64,000 nt of DNA from Firm-08 sp045546995 (GTDB taxonomy: Bacteria; Bacillota; Clostridia; Oscillospirales; QAKW01): assembly GCA_045546995.1 (NCBI GenBank), contig JAZQDW010000008.1, positions 1-64,000 of the forward strand, in the 5' to 3' direction. Shown piece by piece: positions 43,032 through 52,000 of this stretch (its first letter is position 1; each line of letters begins with the position of its first letter). Both the position numbers and the translations under genes were made by a program. Under the pieces are notes generated by a model. The model did no database searches and was not told the origin of the DNA. It saw only the letters and a list, made by a program, of their open reading frames with translations.

Positions 43032-44416
43032 TATAATTTTCTGAAGTTTTCCACCCGATGGAAGGTGATGAGATTACTGTCGTGAAAGTCGGCGGCGCCG
43101 TTCATCGAGGTGCGGCACAGATACGGGATATCCTCACCGCTGAAAATAAAATCAACGTACTGAAAACCGTGCCGATTTATATCCTTATCACGGTAGTCGA
43201 TCAAATCCTTTGCCACTCTCCAGTCTTTTAAATCATCACTGACCAGCAAGGAAAGCAGATTGCGGGGCGGCCGTCCCCGACGGGTGCGGGGGCCATCCTC
43301 AAAATAGCGGGTAACTACCGAATAATATCGGCGGCTTTGCTCGTCATATAAAATCTCAAATTTCGAGTGACCGGCGGGGAAATCCACCGTCCGATCAAAT
43401 TCGACAGGCGCCGTGGGATCCTTTCCCACTGCATACACGATGGCCTTGGCCGCCGTACATTCAAAACGCAAAATATCCGTAAGCTTGCCGTCGGGCCATA
43501 CCGCCACCGTTCCTTCAATGGTAGCGGTCAGGGGGGTCACGTCGGTAAGCTCCGACACCCATGCGGGATCCAGCGCCTGACGGGCGCTGACGCTCCAATT
43601 CCCGGCCTCCAGCAGATCAGCCTCGGCATCACAGCTGAGCACGCCCACCGTAAATCGGGTCTTTTCCCCCGGGGACGGACGTACGCCCCACTCATAAGAG
43701 GTATACAGCCGACCGTTATGCAGTAAAACGTTTTGCGGAGCGCGGTGATAGCCCTCCGTTCCCGCAGTTGTTGCGCGAGCGATGACGGTAGGGGCGCCGA
43801 AGGTCTTACCGCCGTCGGTGGATCTGCCGATGAGCAGGTCCCCGAACTCGGTGGAGCAGGCCAACATATACAGCTCGTTTTTATGCAAAAACAGCTTACC
43901 CCAAAAGCAGGGATGCAACTCGCTGTGATAGCGCCAGCTCTTCCCTTCGTTCGTGGAGCGAAAGATCAGAGTATGATTTTGGGGCGCAAATTTTGCATAC
44001 ACGTCCATACTTGCCAGCAGAGAGCCGTCGGGCAAACGCACCAGAGAGGGGGAGGCCAGACAATGGCCGGAAAAGGCATACGCCGAATCCTCGGGATGCA
44101 GATAGTTGACCACCACGCCCTCGCACCTACCTGCGCGGGCAAGACGAATGGGGCTTTTACGCTCTCCGCTTTGTACGAAAAATTCGTACTCGGTGTCGGT
44201 TTGCAGACCGTCCAGATCATATCGAGGTTCCACGCAACGCCCGTGGCAGGAAAATCCTTCCGTCCCACGGACACGAAAGTAAACTTCATATTCCCCGCAC
44301 TCACCCAACCATTCAATCCGTACAGACGTTTCGGCGGGCGCCAGGCGGCAGATATAAATTCCGTCGTCCGCCCCGGACGGGCGATAAGGGGCAAAGCTCC
44401 ATAACGTTTCCTTCAT
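43031..44416 (-). CDS. Intracellular sialidase-fold (BNR/Asp-box) protein
   Basis: A 461-residue protein. The N-terminal ~90 residues look like a fibronectin-type domain; the rest is a six-bladed sialidase-type propeller with Asp boxes STNEGKSW and STDGGKTF. There is no signal peptide. Where sialidases carry the FRIP motif, this protein reads LASPSLVRLPDG, so the first catalytic arginine seems replaced. It may not cleave sialic acid. The ATG overlaps the stop of the aldolase gene (TAATG) with AAGGAG upstream; the longer frame from 44548 lies inside that gene and is rejected. Confidence 0.8.
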   Translation of the reverse strand: MKETLWSFAPYRPSGADDGIYICRLAPAETSVRIEWLGECGEYEVYFRVRGTEGFSCHGRCVEPRYDLDGLQTDTEYEFFVQSGERKSPIRLARAGRCEGVVVNYLHPEDSAYAFSGHCLASPSLVRLPDGSLLASMDVYAKFAPQNHTLIFRSTNEGKSWRYHSELHPCFWGKLFLHKNELYMLACSTEFGDLLIGRSTDGGKTFGAPTVIARATTAGTEGYHRAPQNVLLHNGRLYTSYEWGVRPSPGEKTRFTVGVLSCDAEADLLEAGNWSVSARQALDPAWVSELTDVTPLTATIEGTVAVWPDGKLTDILRFECTAAKAIVYAVGKDPTAPVEFDRTVDFPAGHSKFEILYDEQSRRYYSVVTRYFEDGPRTRRGRPPRNLLSLLVSDDLKDWRVAKDLIDYRDKDINRHGFQYVDFIFSGEDIPYLCRTSMNGAADFHDSNLITFHRVENFRKL

Positions 44417-45345
44417 TACGCCTGCTCCTTCAACTGTTTTTCCAAAGCATCGGTGACCGTTTTCATCTGCGCCAGACAGTCCTCTGCATAGGGGGTCATT
44501 TCCTCCCCGCGGCGACTGCGGCCGATGATTTCGGTGGGAATACCGCACAAATTCATATGATATTTAGCGCTTAAGGGATACGGCAGGCCACTTTCGGTAA
44601 AGCAGAAGGTGCCCAGCACGCCCTGCACCAGATCGGCGCGGGGATCGGTATAATTTTTGCCCAACCATGCATACAGGGCGGGGTGGAAGTTGGCCATCAC
44701 GCCGCAATAACCGTCGGCGCCGTCCCGCATGGATTGAAGCAAGGTCTGGCCGTTGGCGTTGAGCAGTTTAAACTGACTGCCGGCCAGCTGTTTACACCGC
44801 TGACGGATGATGTCGATATCGCAGCAGGTATCCTTCATATAGTAAAACCGACCGGTGGACAGACACCAATCCAAAATTTTAGGGCTTAACAGCCGCTTGT
44901 AAGGATAGGGACATTCGTAAAAGCCCAGTTTTGCCTCCGGCGGCAGCATCGCAAGCAATTTTTCTCCGTTGGCGATAAACACGTCATCCCCCTCGTTATC
45001 CGGATCCAGCCGATTGGTGATGAGGATGAGGGCGTCGGTGCCCGAACGGTAGATGGCGTTCAGCTCCTCTGCCTGTTGCTCCAGCGTATTGGAAACGTGA
45101 CCGGAAGAGACCACGGTAAAGGGACGGCCGTACTGCCGCTCCAGCTGTTTGGCGCGGGCATAGACTCTGCGATTGAGCTCCACCCGTTCTTCCAGCGTCA
45201 GAAAAAAGATCTCGCTGGACTGGCACACGGCAAAAATGCCGTCCAGCCCGTTTTCAAAATACCAATCCACATAGCGCTCCGCCGTTTCATAGTCCACACT
45301 GCGATCCGCCTTATAGGGGGTGATCATCGTCGTAATGATTTCCAT
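44416..45345 (-). CDS. DapA/NanA-family aldolase
   Basis: A 309-residue TIM-barrel Schiff-base lyase. Schiff-base K171 (YYMKDTCCD) and Y143 (GFYECP) are 28 residues apart, as in DapA and N-acetylneuraminate lyase. The family cleaves or forms 2-keto-3-deoxy acids, including sialic acid. It starts a two-gene operon with the sialidase-fold protein, divergent from an AraC regulator. No NanE/NanK genes adjoin, so sialic-acid use is not established; a sugar-acid aldolase is the safe call. Confidence 0.88.
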   Translation of the reverse strand: MEIITTMITPYKADRSVDYETAERYVDWYFENGLDGIFAVCQSSEIFFLTLEERVELNRRVYARAKQLERQYGRPFTVVSSGHVSNTLEQQAEELNAIYRSGTDALILITNRLDPDNEGDDVFIANGEKLLAMLPPEAKLGFYECPYPYKRLLSPKILDWCLSTGRFYYMKDTCCDIDIIRQRCKQLAGSQFKLLNANGQTLLQSMRDGADGYCGVMANFHPALYAWLGKNYTDPRADLVQGVLGTFCFTESGLPYPLSAKYHMNLCGIPTEIIGRSRRGEEMTPYAEDCLAQMKTVTDALEKQLKEQA

Positions 45346-45446
45346 AACAGAAGCCTCCGTATTTATTTTACAATTTTATTATAATTTCTTCTCCGGGAAA
45401 GGCAATGCAAAAGAAAGACCATATTTTATGTTTTTGGGACATTTAG

Positions 45447-45475
45447 TTGAAAATTGCAAAACCTGCCGTTATACT
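45447..45475 (+). promoter_or_regulatory. Sigma-A promoter of the second AraC-family gene
   Basis: TTGAAA, 17-base spacer, TATACT. On the opposite strand a TATAAT (45383-45378) probably serves the aldolase gene but has no good -35, as expected of an activated promoter. Confidence 0.75.
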
Positions 45476-45494
45476 GTAAAAGAGGTGATTTTCG

Positions 45495-46301
45495 GTGAAC
45501 ATAGTGTACAAACAAGCGTCCTCTTCCGTGCTTGGCGCCCACGGCATCAGCGATTGTTATTATAAAAAACTGACCTTGGACGAAAAAAACGACCATGCCA
45601 AGTGTCACCATCACACCGGATACGAAATGCACATCGTCCTGCAAGGACAACAGATCTATCGTATCGGCGATCAAAACTGTACCCTGTCTGCCGGCACCTG
45701 TCTGGCAATCGCGCCGGGCGTCCCCCACAGTCTGTTGCGCAATGAAAGCGGCACGCAAAAATACAGCCTGACCTTTCGGGCTGCCGCCGTGCCCGTACCC
45801 TATCGGTTGTTTCCCCTGTCGCCGCGGATGCGATCGGATCAGGAATTTATAGAAGAGGAAACGGAACACTCCCGAGAAAGTTCGGGCTGTCTTATCGAGC
45901 ACGTCGTTTTGGAGATGATCCTCACCACCCTGCGGCAGATGGGTCTGCGGGAGCAGACGGTGACCATCCCCCGAGAAGAGGGTACTGCCCTCACCCTGGC
46001 CAAGCAATACATCCGGGACAATCTGGATCGTGCGCCGTCGGTATCGGAGGTGGCCGCCTATTGCAATCTCAGTCCCAAACAGCTGACCCGTATTTTCCGC
46101 AATCAAAACGGCACCACGCCGGGACAATATCTGACGGCCTGTCGGGTACGGCGCATCGAAACGCTGTTGGCGGAGGGCAATTTGTCCCTGCGGGAGATCA
46201 GCGAACGGCTTTCCTTTTCCTCCGAGTATTATCTAAACGCCTTTTTCAAGGCAAACGCCGGTATGTCCCCCGGCGCCTACCGCAAAATGCAAGGCAAATA
46301 G
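45495..46301 (+). CDS. AraC-family transcriptional regulator
   Basis: A 268-residue regulator: N-terminal cupin (~30-115, CHHHTGYEMHIVLQGQQIYRI is the metal/ligand pocket region) and C-terminal double HTH (~165-268: VSEVAAYCNLSPKQLTRIFRNQ and ISERLSFSSEYYLNAFFKANAGMSPGAYR). The start codon is GTG after GAGGTGA. It is divergent from the aldolase/sialidase-fold operon and is its likely regulator. It ends three bases from the convergent HTH-IspD gene. Confidence 0.93.
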   Translation: MNIVYKQASSSVLGAHGISDCYYKKLTLDEKNDHAKCHHHTGYEMHIVLQGQQIYRIGDQNCTLSAGTCLAIAPGVPHSLLRNESGTQKYSLTFRAAAVPVPYRLFPLSPRMRSDQEFIEEETEHSRESSGCLIEHVVLEMILTTLRQMGLREQTVTIPREEGTALTLAKQYIRDNLDRAPSVSEVAAYCNLSPKQLTRIFRNQNGTTPGQYLTACRVRRIETLLAEGNLSLREISERLSFSSEYYLNAFFKANAGMSPGAYRKMQGK

Positions 46302-46304
46302 GTA

Positions 46305-47237
46305 TCATTTGATCAGCGCGCTCAATGCGGCAATGTCCTCCTCCCGGACGATCTTGATATTATTGATACTGCTCTCCACGAAATTGATCTCATAGCCCAG
46401 ATTATAGAGTAGCATCGTGCAACAGGTCTCACTGAAGGAATGCCGTTGCGCCGCCGCCTTATCAAACACCTGCCACAGCAGCTCCATTCGATGGGCCTCG
46501 GGCGATTGCAGGGCGATCATAATATTCCGATCCACGTAACGGGCCTGCTGCCCCGACACGTTAAACTGTACGTAGTCCCTCATAGAATGGCAAATGGTGG
46601 CGCTTCCCTTTTCGTCACAGGCGGTCAGCAGACGGGATATGGTCTCGACGGTGACCAGCGGGCGGGTGGCCTCCTGAATGATCATACAGTCCTCTTTCTC
46701 GCATCGGTGGCGCAGATACTCCACCGCATTTTTCAATGAGGCAATACCGCTGTTGCCGGCAGGAATGAGCCCCCGCAGCTTGGTGATCCCGTACTGCCCC
46801 GCATAGGCGGTAACAATATTTTCCCAACCCTTCAGGCACACCACGTAGATCTCATCGACCGCCGGATGGGCCTGATAAGCATCCATACTGTACACCAGGA
46901 TCGGTTTGCCGTGCACGTTAATAAACTGACTGGGAATATTTTGACGATTTCGCCCGCTTTTACCCCCGGCCAGAATGACCGCAATATGTTTTGGCCGCCC
47001 CTCGGGCGCCATCGGCGCAACGACCGGCATTACCGCAGCCGCGCCGCCGATCAAGGCCTCCACCGTCGTATCCAGCACAGCAGCAAAGCGCTGCAGCTTT
47101 TTTTGAGAAACGTCGTTTTCCCCCGATTCGATCTTGGCAATGGTGGAACGGGTGCGATAGCCCATGGCATCGGCCAGCTCCTGCTGGGACATTTTCAACT
47201 CGTATCTTCTTTTTTTAATATTGGCGCCTACCGACAT
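46305..47237 (-). CDS. HTH-IspD fusion: XRE regulator joined to cytidylyltransferase domain
   Basis: A 310-residue two-domain protein. Residues 1-62 are an XRE-type HTH (KMSQQELADAMGYRTRSTIA). Residues ~83-308 are an IspD/TarI-type cytidylyltransferase (VILAGGKSGRNRQNIPSQF, QEATRPLV, INNIKIVREEDI). Arg96 matches E. coli IspD Arg20, but the lysine of the PKQ motif (Lys27) is Ser103 here, so catalysis may be lost or altered. The start at 47237 has AAGGAGGG upstream. It is divergent from a LicC-like nucleotidyltransferase and could be a ligand-sensing regulator of it. It is not the organism's housekeeping IspD with confidence. Confidence 0.88.
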   Translation of the reverse strand: MSVGANIKKRRYELKMSQQELADAMGYRTRSTIAKIESGENDVSQKKLQRFAAVLDTTVEALIGGAAAVMPVVAPMAPEGRPKHIAVILAGGKSGRNRQNIPSQFINVHGKPILVYSMDAYQAHPAVDEIYVVCLKGWENIVTAYAGQYGITKLRGLIPAGNSGIASLKNAVEYLRHRCEKEDCMIIQEATRPLVTVETISRLLTACDEKGSATICHSMRDYVQFNVSGQQARYVDRNIMIALQSPEAHRMELLWQVFDKAAAQRHSFSETCCTMLLYNLGYEINFVESSINNIKIVREEDIAALSALIK

Positions 47238-47264
47238 AGTTTTCCCTCCTTGTTCTTTGTGTAT

Positions 47265-47293
47265 ATTATAAATCAACATTTGGTGATTTTCAA
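47265..47293 (-). promoter_or_regulatory. Sigma-A promoter of the HTH-IspD gene
   Basis: Minus strand: TTGAAA (47293-47288), 17-base spacer, TATAAT (47270-47265). Confidence 0.82.
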
Positions 47294-47323
47294 GACAAAA
47301 AATCTGCCAAAACCGCCCTTTTG

Positions 47324-47352
47324 TTGACAATTGTTATACAAATCAGTATAAT
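47324..47352 (+). promoter_or_regulatory. Consensus sigma-A promoter of the LicC-like gene
   Basis: TTGACA, 17-base spacer, TATAAT: a perfect match. It contains an inverted repeat around the -35 (GACAATTGTTAT) that could be an operator. It lies back to back with the promoter of the HTH-IspD gene. Confidence 0.92.
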
Positions 47353-47394
47353 TATCTCTTGGAAAACCATTATTACGAAAGGATGATTATACAA

Positions 47395-48135
47395 ATGAAA
47401 GCAGTTATTTTCAACTCCGGTTTGGGCAACCGTATGGGTGAGTTTACCCAAACCCACCACAAATCCATGGCTCGTCTCAAGGATGGAGAGACCATTTTTC
47501 ACCGTCAGATCCGTCTGCTGAGCGCCGAGGGCATCAAGGAATTTATCATCACCACCGGCCCCTTTGAGGACCAACTCAAGGCGGAGGCCGCCGATTTCCC
47601 CGAGCTGAGCTTTACCTTTGTCCGCAACGACATTTACGATAAGACCAACTACATCTACTCCATGTTTCTGGCCAGAGAGTATATGAACGACGATCTGGTA
47701 TTCCTGCACGGCGACCTGGTATTTAACCGCAAGCTGGTCCACGACGTGCTGGCCTGCGCCGACGCCAACACCGCCACCGTCAACTTCAAAAAGGCTTTGC
47801 CCGAAAAGGACTTCAAGGGCAGAGTTAAGGACGGCAAGGTGCTGGAAGTCTCCATCCACATCTTTGACGAGGATTGCTTTGCCTTCCAGCCCTTCTATAA
47901 GATGGAAAAGGCCACTGCCGCCGCCTGGATCGGCAAGGTAGTGGAGTTTATCCACAAGGGCGAGGACAAATGCTATGCTGAGAATGCCCTCAACGAGATC
48001 TTCCCCGCGCTCAACGTGCGCGCCTTCTCTTACGAGAACTATTACATCGACGAAATCGACAATCTGGACGATTATGCCCGTGTTACCGCCGAGATCCTGT
48101 CCTTTGACGAGGCAGACAAGGACATTTTTGCCTGA
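47395..48135 (+). CDS. LicC-like sugar/choline-phosphate nucleotidyltransferase
   Basis: A 246-residue Rossmann-type NTP transferase. The nucleotide-binding loop FNSGLGNRMGE (R13), the lysine K23 of THHKSMARL and the metal-binding D107 of FLHGDLVF are conserved, so it is likely active. Relatives make CDP-choline or nucleotide-sugars for surface polymers. The start at 47395 follows AAAGGATG; the upstream ATG at 47359 lies seven bases after the promoter -10. Codon usage is strongly biased toward the pattern of highly expressed genes, unusual for a polysaccharide gene. Confidence 0.85.
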   Translation: MKAVIFNSGLGNRMGEFTQTHHKSMARLKDGETIFHRQIRLLSAEGIKEFIITTGPFEDQLKAEAADFPELSFTFVRNDIYDKTNYIYSMFLAREYMNDDLVFLHGDLVFNRKLVHDVLACADANTATVNFKKALPEKDFKGRVKDGKVLEVSIHIFDEDCFAFQPFYKMEKATAAAWIGKVVEFIHKGEDKCYAENALNEIFPALNVRAFSYENYYIDEIDNLDDYARVTAEILSFDEADKDIFA

Positions 48136-48153
48136 TTCGGCGGCATGATTCCG

Positions 48154-48429
48154 TAAGCAGTGGAGGAGCCATCCGAACACGCCTGAAAGTGCATAATTTC
48201 GGTGCTTTTTGGATTATCGTCGTCGGCAGGCGTCAGCCTTGCCTCCTCCTCTGCACCAAAAATCTCTTAAAATTCTGCGCTTTCAGGTCGCAGAATTTTG
48301 CCGGAGCCGATTTTTGCATCGGCAAGGCATAAAACGCAGCCAATACTTTGTGTATTGGCGAGTATTTTAACACAGCTGAGGTGAAAATCGGCCCGTCAAA
48401 ATCAGGTTCGGATACTCCTCCGCTGCTTA
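48154..48429. repeat. 276-bp palindromic structured element
   Basis: A gene-free element with 24-25-base inverted termini (TAAGCAGTGGAGGAGCC.. against ..CTCCTCCGCTGCTTA). Inside are at least three further hairpins: ATTCTGCG..CGCAGAAT, GCCGATTTTTGCATCGGC and GCCAATAC..GTATTGGC. It could be a MITE-like element or a structured RNA. It fills nearly all the gap between the nucleotidyltransferase and rplS (48136-48596). No other copy was seen in this window. Confidence 0.8.
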
Positions 48430-48494
48430 GTTTTACAAAACAAGTGGCGTTTTTCTATTGTATATAAATAATTAACATAATTTCAAAAAAATGC

Positions 48495-48523
48495 TTGCAA
48501 ATTGAAAAATTATGTGGTATGAT
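48495..48523 (+). promoter_or_regulatory. Sigma-A promoter of rplS
   Basis: TTGCAA, 17-base spacer, TATGAT, about 75 bases before the rplS start codon. Confidence 0.8.
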
Positions 48524-48538
48524 ATTTTGGCGATTATA

Positions 48539-48574
48539 CGGACAGTCCTCTGCCTTTGCTCGTACGAATGTCCG
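48539..48574 (+). promoter_or_regulatory. Hairpin in the rplS leader, possible L19 autoregulatory element
   Basis: CGGACA (48539-48544) pairs with TGTCCG (48569-48574) just upstream of the ribosome-binding site. L19 leader motifs are known in Firmicutes; whether this belongs to them cannot be decided by eye. Confidence 0.4.
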
Positions 48575-48596
48575 GAATTTTAAGGAGGAAGTTACA

Positions 48597-48938
48597 ATGG
48601 ATTTTATCAAAGCTGTAACAAGTGAGCAAATTAAAGAGAACCGTTTTGAACTGAACATTGGTGATACAGTTAAGGTTCATGCAAAGATCAAAGAGGGAAA
48701 CCGTGAAAGAATTCAGGTTTTCGAAGGTACGATCATTTCCAAGCACGGTAGCGGCATTTCCGAAACCTTCAAGGTTAGAAGAGTTGCTTATGGTGTTGGT
48801 GTAGAAAAGACCTTCCTGGTTAACTCTCCCAACGTTGAAAAGGTTGAGATTGTTCGTAAGGGTAAGGTTCGTCGTGCCAAACTGTTCTATCTGAGAGACC
48901 GCGTCGGTAAAGCCGCCAGAGTTAAACAGAAGATCTAA
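48597..48938 (+). CDS. rplS: 50S ribosomal protein L19
   Basis: A 113-residue protein of normal L19 length with DTVKVHAKIKEGNRERIQVF, ISKHGSGISETFKVRR and the C-terminal KGKVRRAKLFYLRDRVGKAAR. TAAGGAGG precedes the ATG at 48597. It stands alone; the usual rpsP-rimM-trmD neighbours are absent here. Confidence 0.98.
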   Translation: MDFIKAVTSEQIKENRFELNIGDTVKVHAKIKEGNRERIQVFEGTIISKHGSGISETFKVRRVAYGVGVEKTFLVNSPNVEKVEIVRKGKVRRAKLFYLRDRVGKAARVKQKI

Positions 48939-48948
48939 CTTGCAAAAT

Positions 48949-48978
48949 AAAATCGGACAGCATTCGCTGTCCGATTTT
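48949..48978 (+). terminator. Rho-independent terminator of rplS
   Basis: Stem AAATCGGACAG / CTGTCCGATTT followed by TTATTTT. Confidence 0.92.
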
Positions 48979-48995
48979 TATTTTATGCTAAAAAT

Positions 48996-49029
48996 CAAAG
49001 CGCCTTTTCCGTTTGGAAAAGGCGCTTTG
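48996..49029 (-). terminator. Terminator of the A2M-like gene
   Basis: A 15-bp stem (CAAAGCGCCTTTTCC / GGAAAAGGCGCTTTG, loop GTTT) three bases past the stop of the large minus-strand gene, with a T-run on the minus strand. Confidence 0.9.
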
Positions 49030-49031
49030 AA

Positions 49032-52000
49032 TTATGCGACAGGGGCGGGGGCCTCAGCGTTGGGAGCCAACGGATCTGCGGGTGGCAGAGCGGCCGGATC
49101 AACAATGCTGATTGTAGAACTTGTGGAAACAAAGCGTTTGTCATCACCGTCAATAATGATCGGCTCAATGACGAATTTTCCGAGCAACGCTGCCTTGCAG
49201 GTGAGTGTAACGGTAGTGTTAGCCTTGCTTTCCGAGATGATTGAAATATCGGAAAGATCGGGGGATAGCGTATAGTCCCAATGGGTTGCATTGCTCTTAA
49301 TTGATGCGAGTTTTAGACCGGTAGGCAGATGAATACGCAGTGTTCCGGTTGCCATCAGTTCGGGCGTGAGGGTGATGCTGATGGTGACGTCGGTGTTGAG
49401 GCCGGCTTGTGTAGGAACGCTACAAACGATTGCGCCGCTTTTCAGTCCGTCCTTGGAAAAATCGGTGGCATTCGACGTGACGTGAGCAGTGCAGAGCGTG
49501 CTTTCTGTCTCATCAACAATGCTGAATGCATCATTATCGGCGTTGATTTTTGCAATTTTATATGCGCATTTTGCATAAGTGATCGATTGTTCTCCTATGT
49601 CAAAAATACCGAGTTTTACGGTATTTTTGCCGCTGAGAGCCGGGGTGTATTCTTTGACAAAGCTAATCTTTTCAATGCCATTGAAGGTATCAGGGGCGTC
49701 GTTGATCAGCGCATAGGAAAGAATTTGGTCGGCTTCTTTTGCGGAAATTCTTGCGGTGAGCAGAGAGAGCAGATTGTTGCAAAGATCAGTGTGATCGGCA
49801 TTGTCGGGTTTGATCATCAGCTTTTCTTCCTGCGGTATCAGCATGGTTTTGATGCGATTGATATAAATATCGTTCGCCTTTTGTTGATTGCCGCTGTATG
49901 CATAGGCTAGTGCAAAATAAAGCTGTTGTTCATTTGTCAGCCCATTACCTTCGGCATAATAGTATGCAAGGTCTTTTTCGACTGCTTCTCCCAGTGCGGC
50001 TTTGCCCCACAAAGCGCAGAGGACCTGTTCGTATTCAGAATCCACATTGGTCAAAATGCTGTCAAAATATCCGGAGGTCTTTACACTGTCAACGGAGGCG
50101 GGGAAAAGGGAGGCGATTTGCGCTGTCAGCAGCAAATCCGGCTCTTTTTGGTCGGTGTAGGCACAATAGCCGCCATTGATCTCATAGGCTTTGAGGATAT
50201 CGGCAATTTTGGAGGTACCATCCTCCTCGGTTCCGCTGAGTACGGATGCAGCATACGCTCTGCCGATGACGTGGTCGATGCGCATTCCGCCGTTGCTGTA
50301 CAGCTGTGTTAACAGCGCCGCAAAACGTTGGTTTTCTTTATCGGACAAGATGATGGTTGATACGTTGCCGTTTGCGCGCTCAAGAAGCGCTGCATTTTCA
50401 ACCGCTTGCAGGCCTTCTTTGACGGAAAAGTCAAATTCGACCGTTGTTGCTTTTTTGCCGGTGACGGTGATTTTGCAGGTGTAGTCACCAATGGGGAGTG
50501 TGCCCAGGTTCACGGTTTGTAAGCCTGTGCCATGCTGTATAGTCTTGGTTGTGTGGAGCGCAGTACCGCTGTATACGTTGATTTCTGTTTTGCTATTGTC
50601 GCTTAAATTACTTCCGCCTGCTGTGAATGCGATGATACAATCGCTGTCTTTGGCAAATACATTATCTGTGTGATTTTTGACAAATAAATCAGCCTCGGTT
50701 TTGATTTTTGTAATGGCGCAGCCGACCTGAGTGGTCGGGGTGATCACAACTGCTTGCCCGATCCATTGGTCGTTTTCTTCCGGAACGGTGATCTGAATGA
50801 CTGCGGTGCCGTTTTTGTCGGTTTTGCCACTGACAAAGCCAACAGATACCAGCTGATCGTTTACGGCATCCTTGTCGGCCTCGCTCGTTTCAACAGCAAC
50901 GTTTGCAACCGGGACAGAAATGCTGCTTTGCGTCAAATCGTTCAATACGGCTGTGCCGGAAAGAACGGCGCTATTGGCGGTTGTTAAGTTGAATGCAAAG
51001 GGCGCGTTTTTGACCGGCTTTCCGTCAGGGTCGTTGACCTGCAGGGTCAGTTTGGCTTTTTCTCCCGGTTGATAGCTTTCTTTTTCTGCAGAAACAGTGG
51101 CGGTCAAAAGGCTGGTTTTGTCGGATCTTTCCAGTGTTGTCGGTTCAATGGAGAAATAGTGCTGTCCGCTGAAATAAACGCCGGAGATGCCGATTTTTGC
51201 TCCGAGATCGGTTGTATATGTGAAGGAAGCGTTGTTTTCTTCGGTGACAAACGAATTGCTGCCCTTACCATTATTTAAATGATAAATGAAATTGCCATCC
51301 TTCAGCGCTTGTTTTGCCGAGGGATCATAAACCTTTAAACTGATCACTTCGTTATAAGCAGCCTGTGTGGGGCATTCGAATTTAAATGCTTTTGCATCGT
51401 GATTTACGGGTTGATCAACGTAACAGGTGTATACGCATTCGCGTCCTGCGGAATCCTTTGTGATCAGCTTCAGATATCGATAGCCACTGGCGGTGGGAAG
51501 GGAAAGATCGTTAAGTGTTAATTTGCCACCTGCTGTTGTGACGGGGAGCGTTTTAACAACGGTATCTTTTTCGGTGTAGCTGTATTTCAGCTGAACCTTA
51601 TTGCTGGTGGTATCGTAATACGTGCCGCTTTGCTTGCGTTCGAAGGAAACGTCGTGAACTTCAATGGTGACGTCTTTTGTCGTAGGTTCACCGGCGTAGT
51701 CGGCTGTTGAGAGATCTGTACAAGTCTTTTTAAAAGCCGCATCAGACAGCGCGTTCAGCTTTTGCAGATCGATTTTTCCGGTTTGAATATCCAGGGTGCA
51801 ACCGATGGGTGTTTTTTTGCTGACGGTTCCGTAAATGTATTCGTCAGTGTTGAAAACAAGAATCGGAGATGTGACATTGTTTTCCTCTACACCGTAGATA
51901 AACTCCGTTGTAAATAATGTGGGAGCACATTTGGAAAGCGGATCGGTTGCAATGCCTGCACCGTAATTTGCAGCAAAGGTAGTGCCGGCTGTCCCGGTTT

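Noticed and set aside
44416..44548. N-terminal extension of the sialidase-fold gene
   Set aside because: It lies inside the aldolase gene in another frame; the ATG at 44416 with AAGGAG and the TAATG junction is the better start.
43031..45345. Complete sialic-acid catabolic (nan) operon
   Set aside because: Only a NanA/DapA-type aldolase and a sialidase-fold protein lacking a key arginine are present; no NanE, NanK or sialic-acid transporter, so the label is not supported.
47290..48180. 296-codon minus-strand frame over the LicC-like gene
   Set aside because: Antisense of a biased-codon gene; the plus frame has all nucleotidyltransferase motifs and a consensus promoter.
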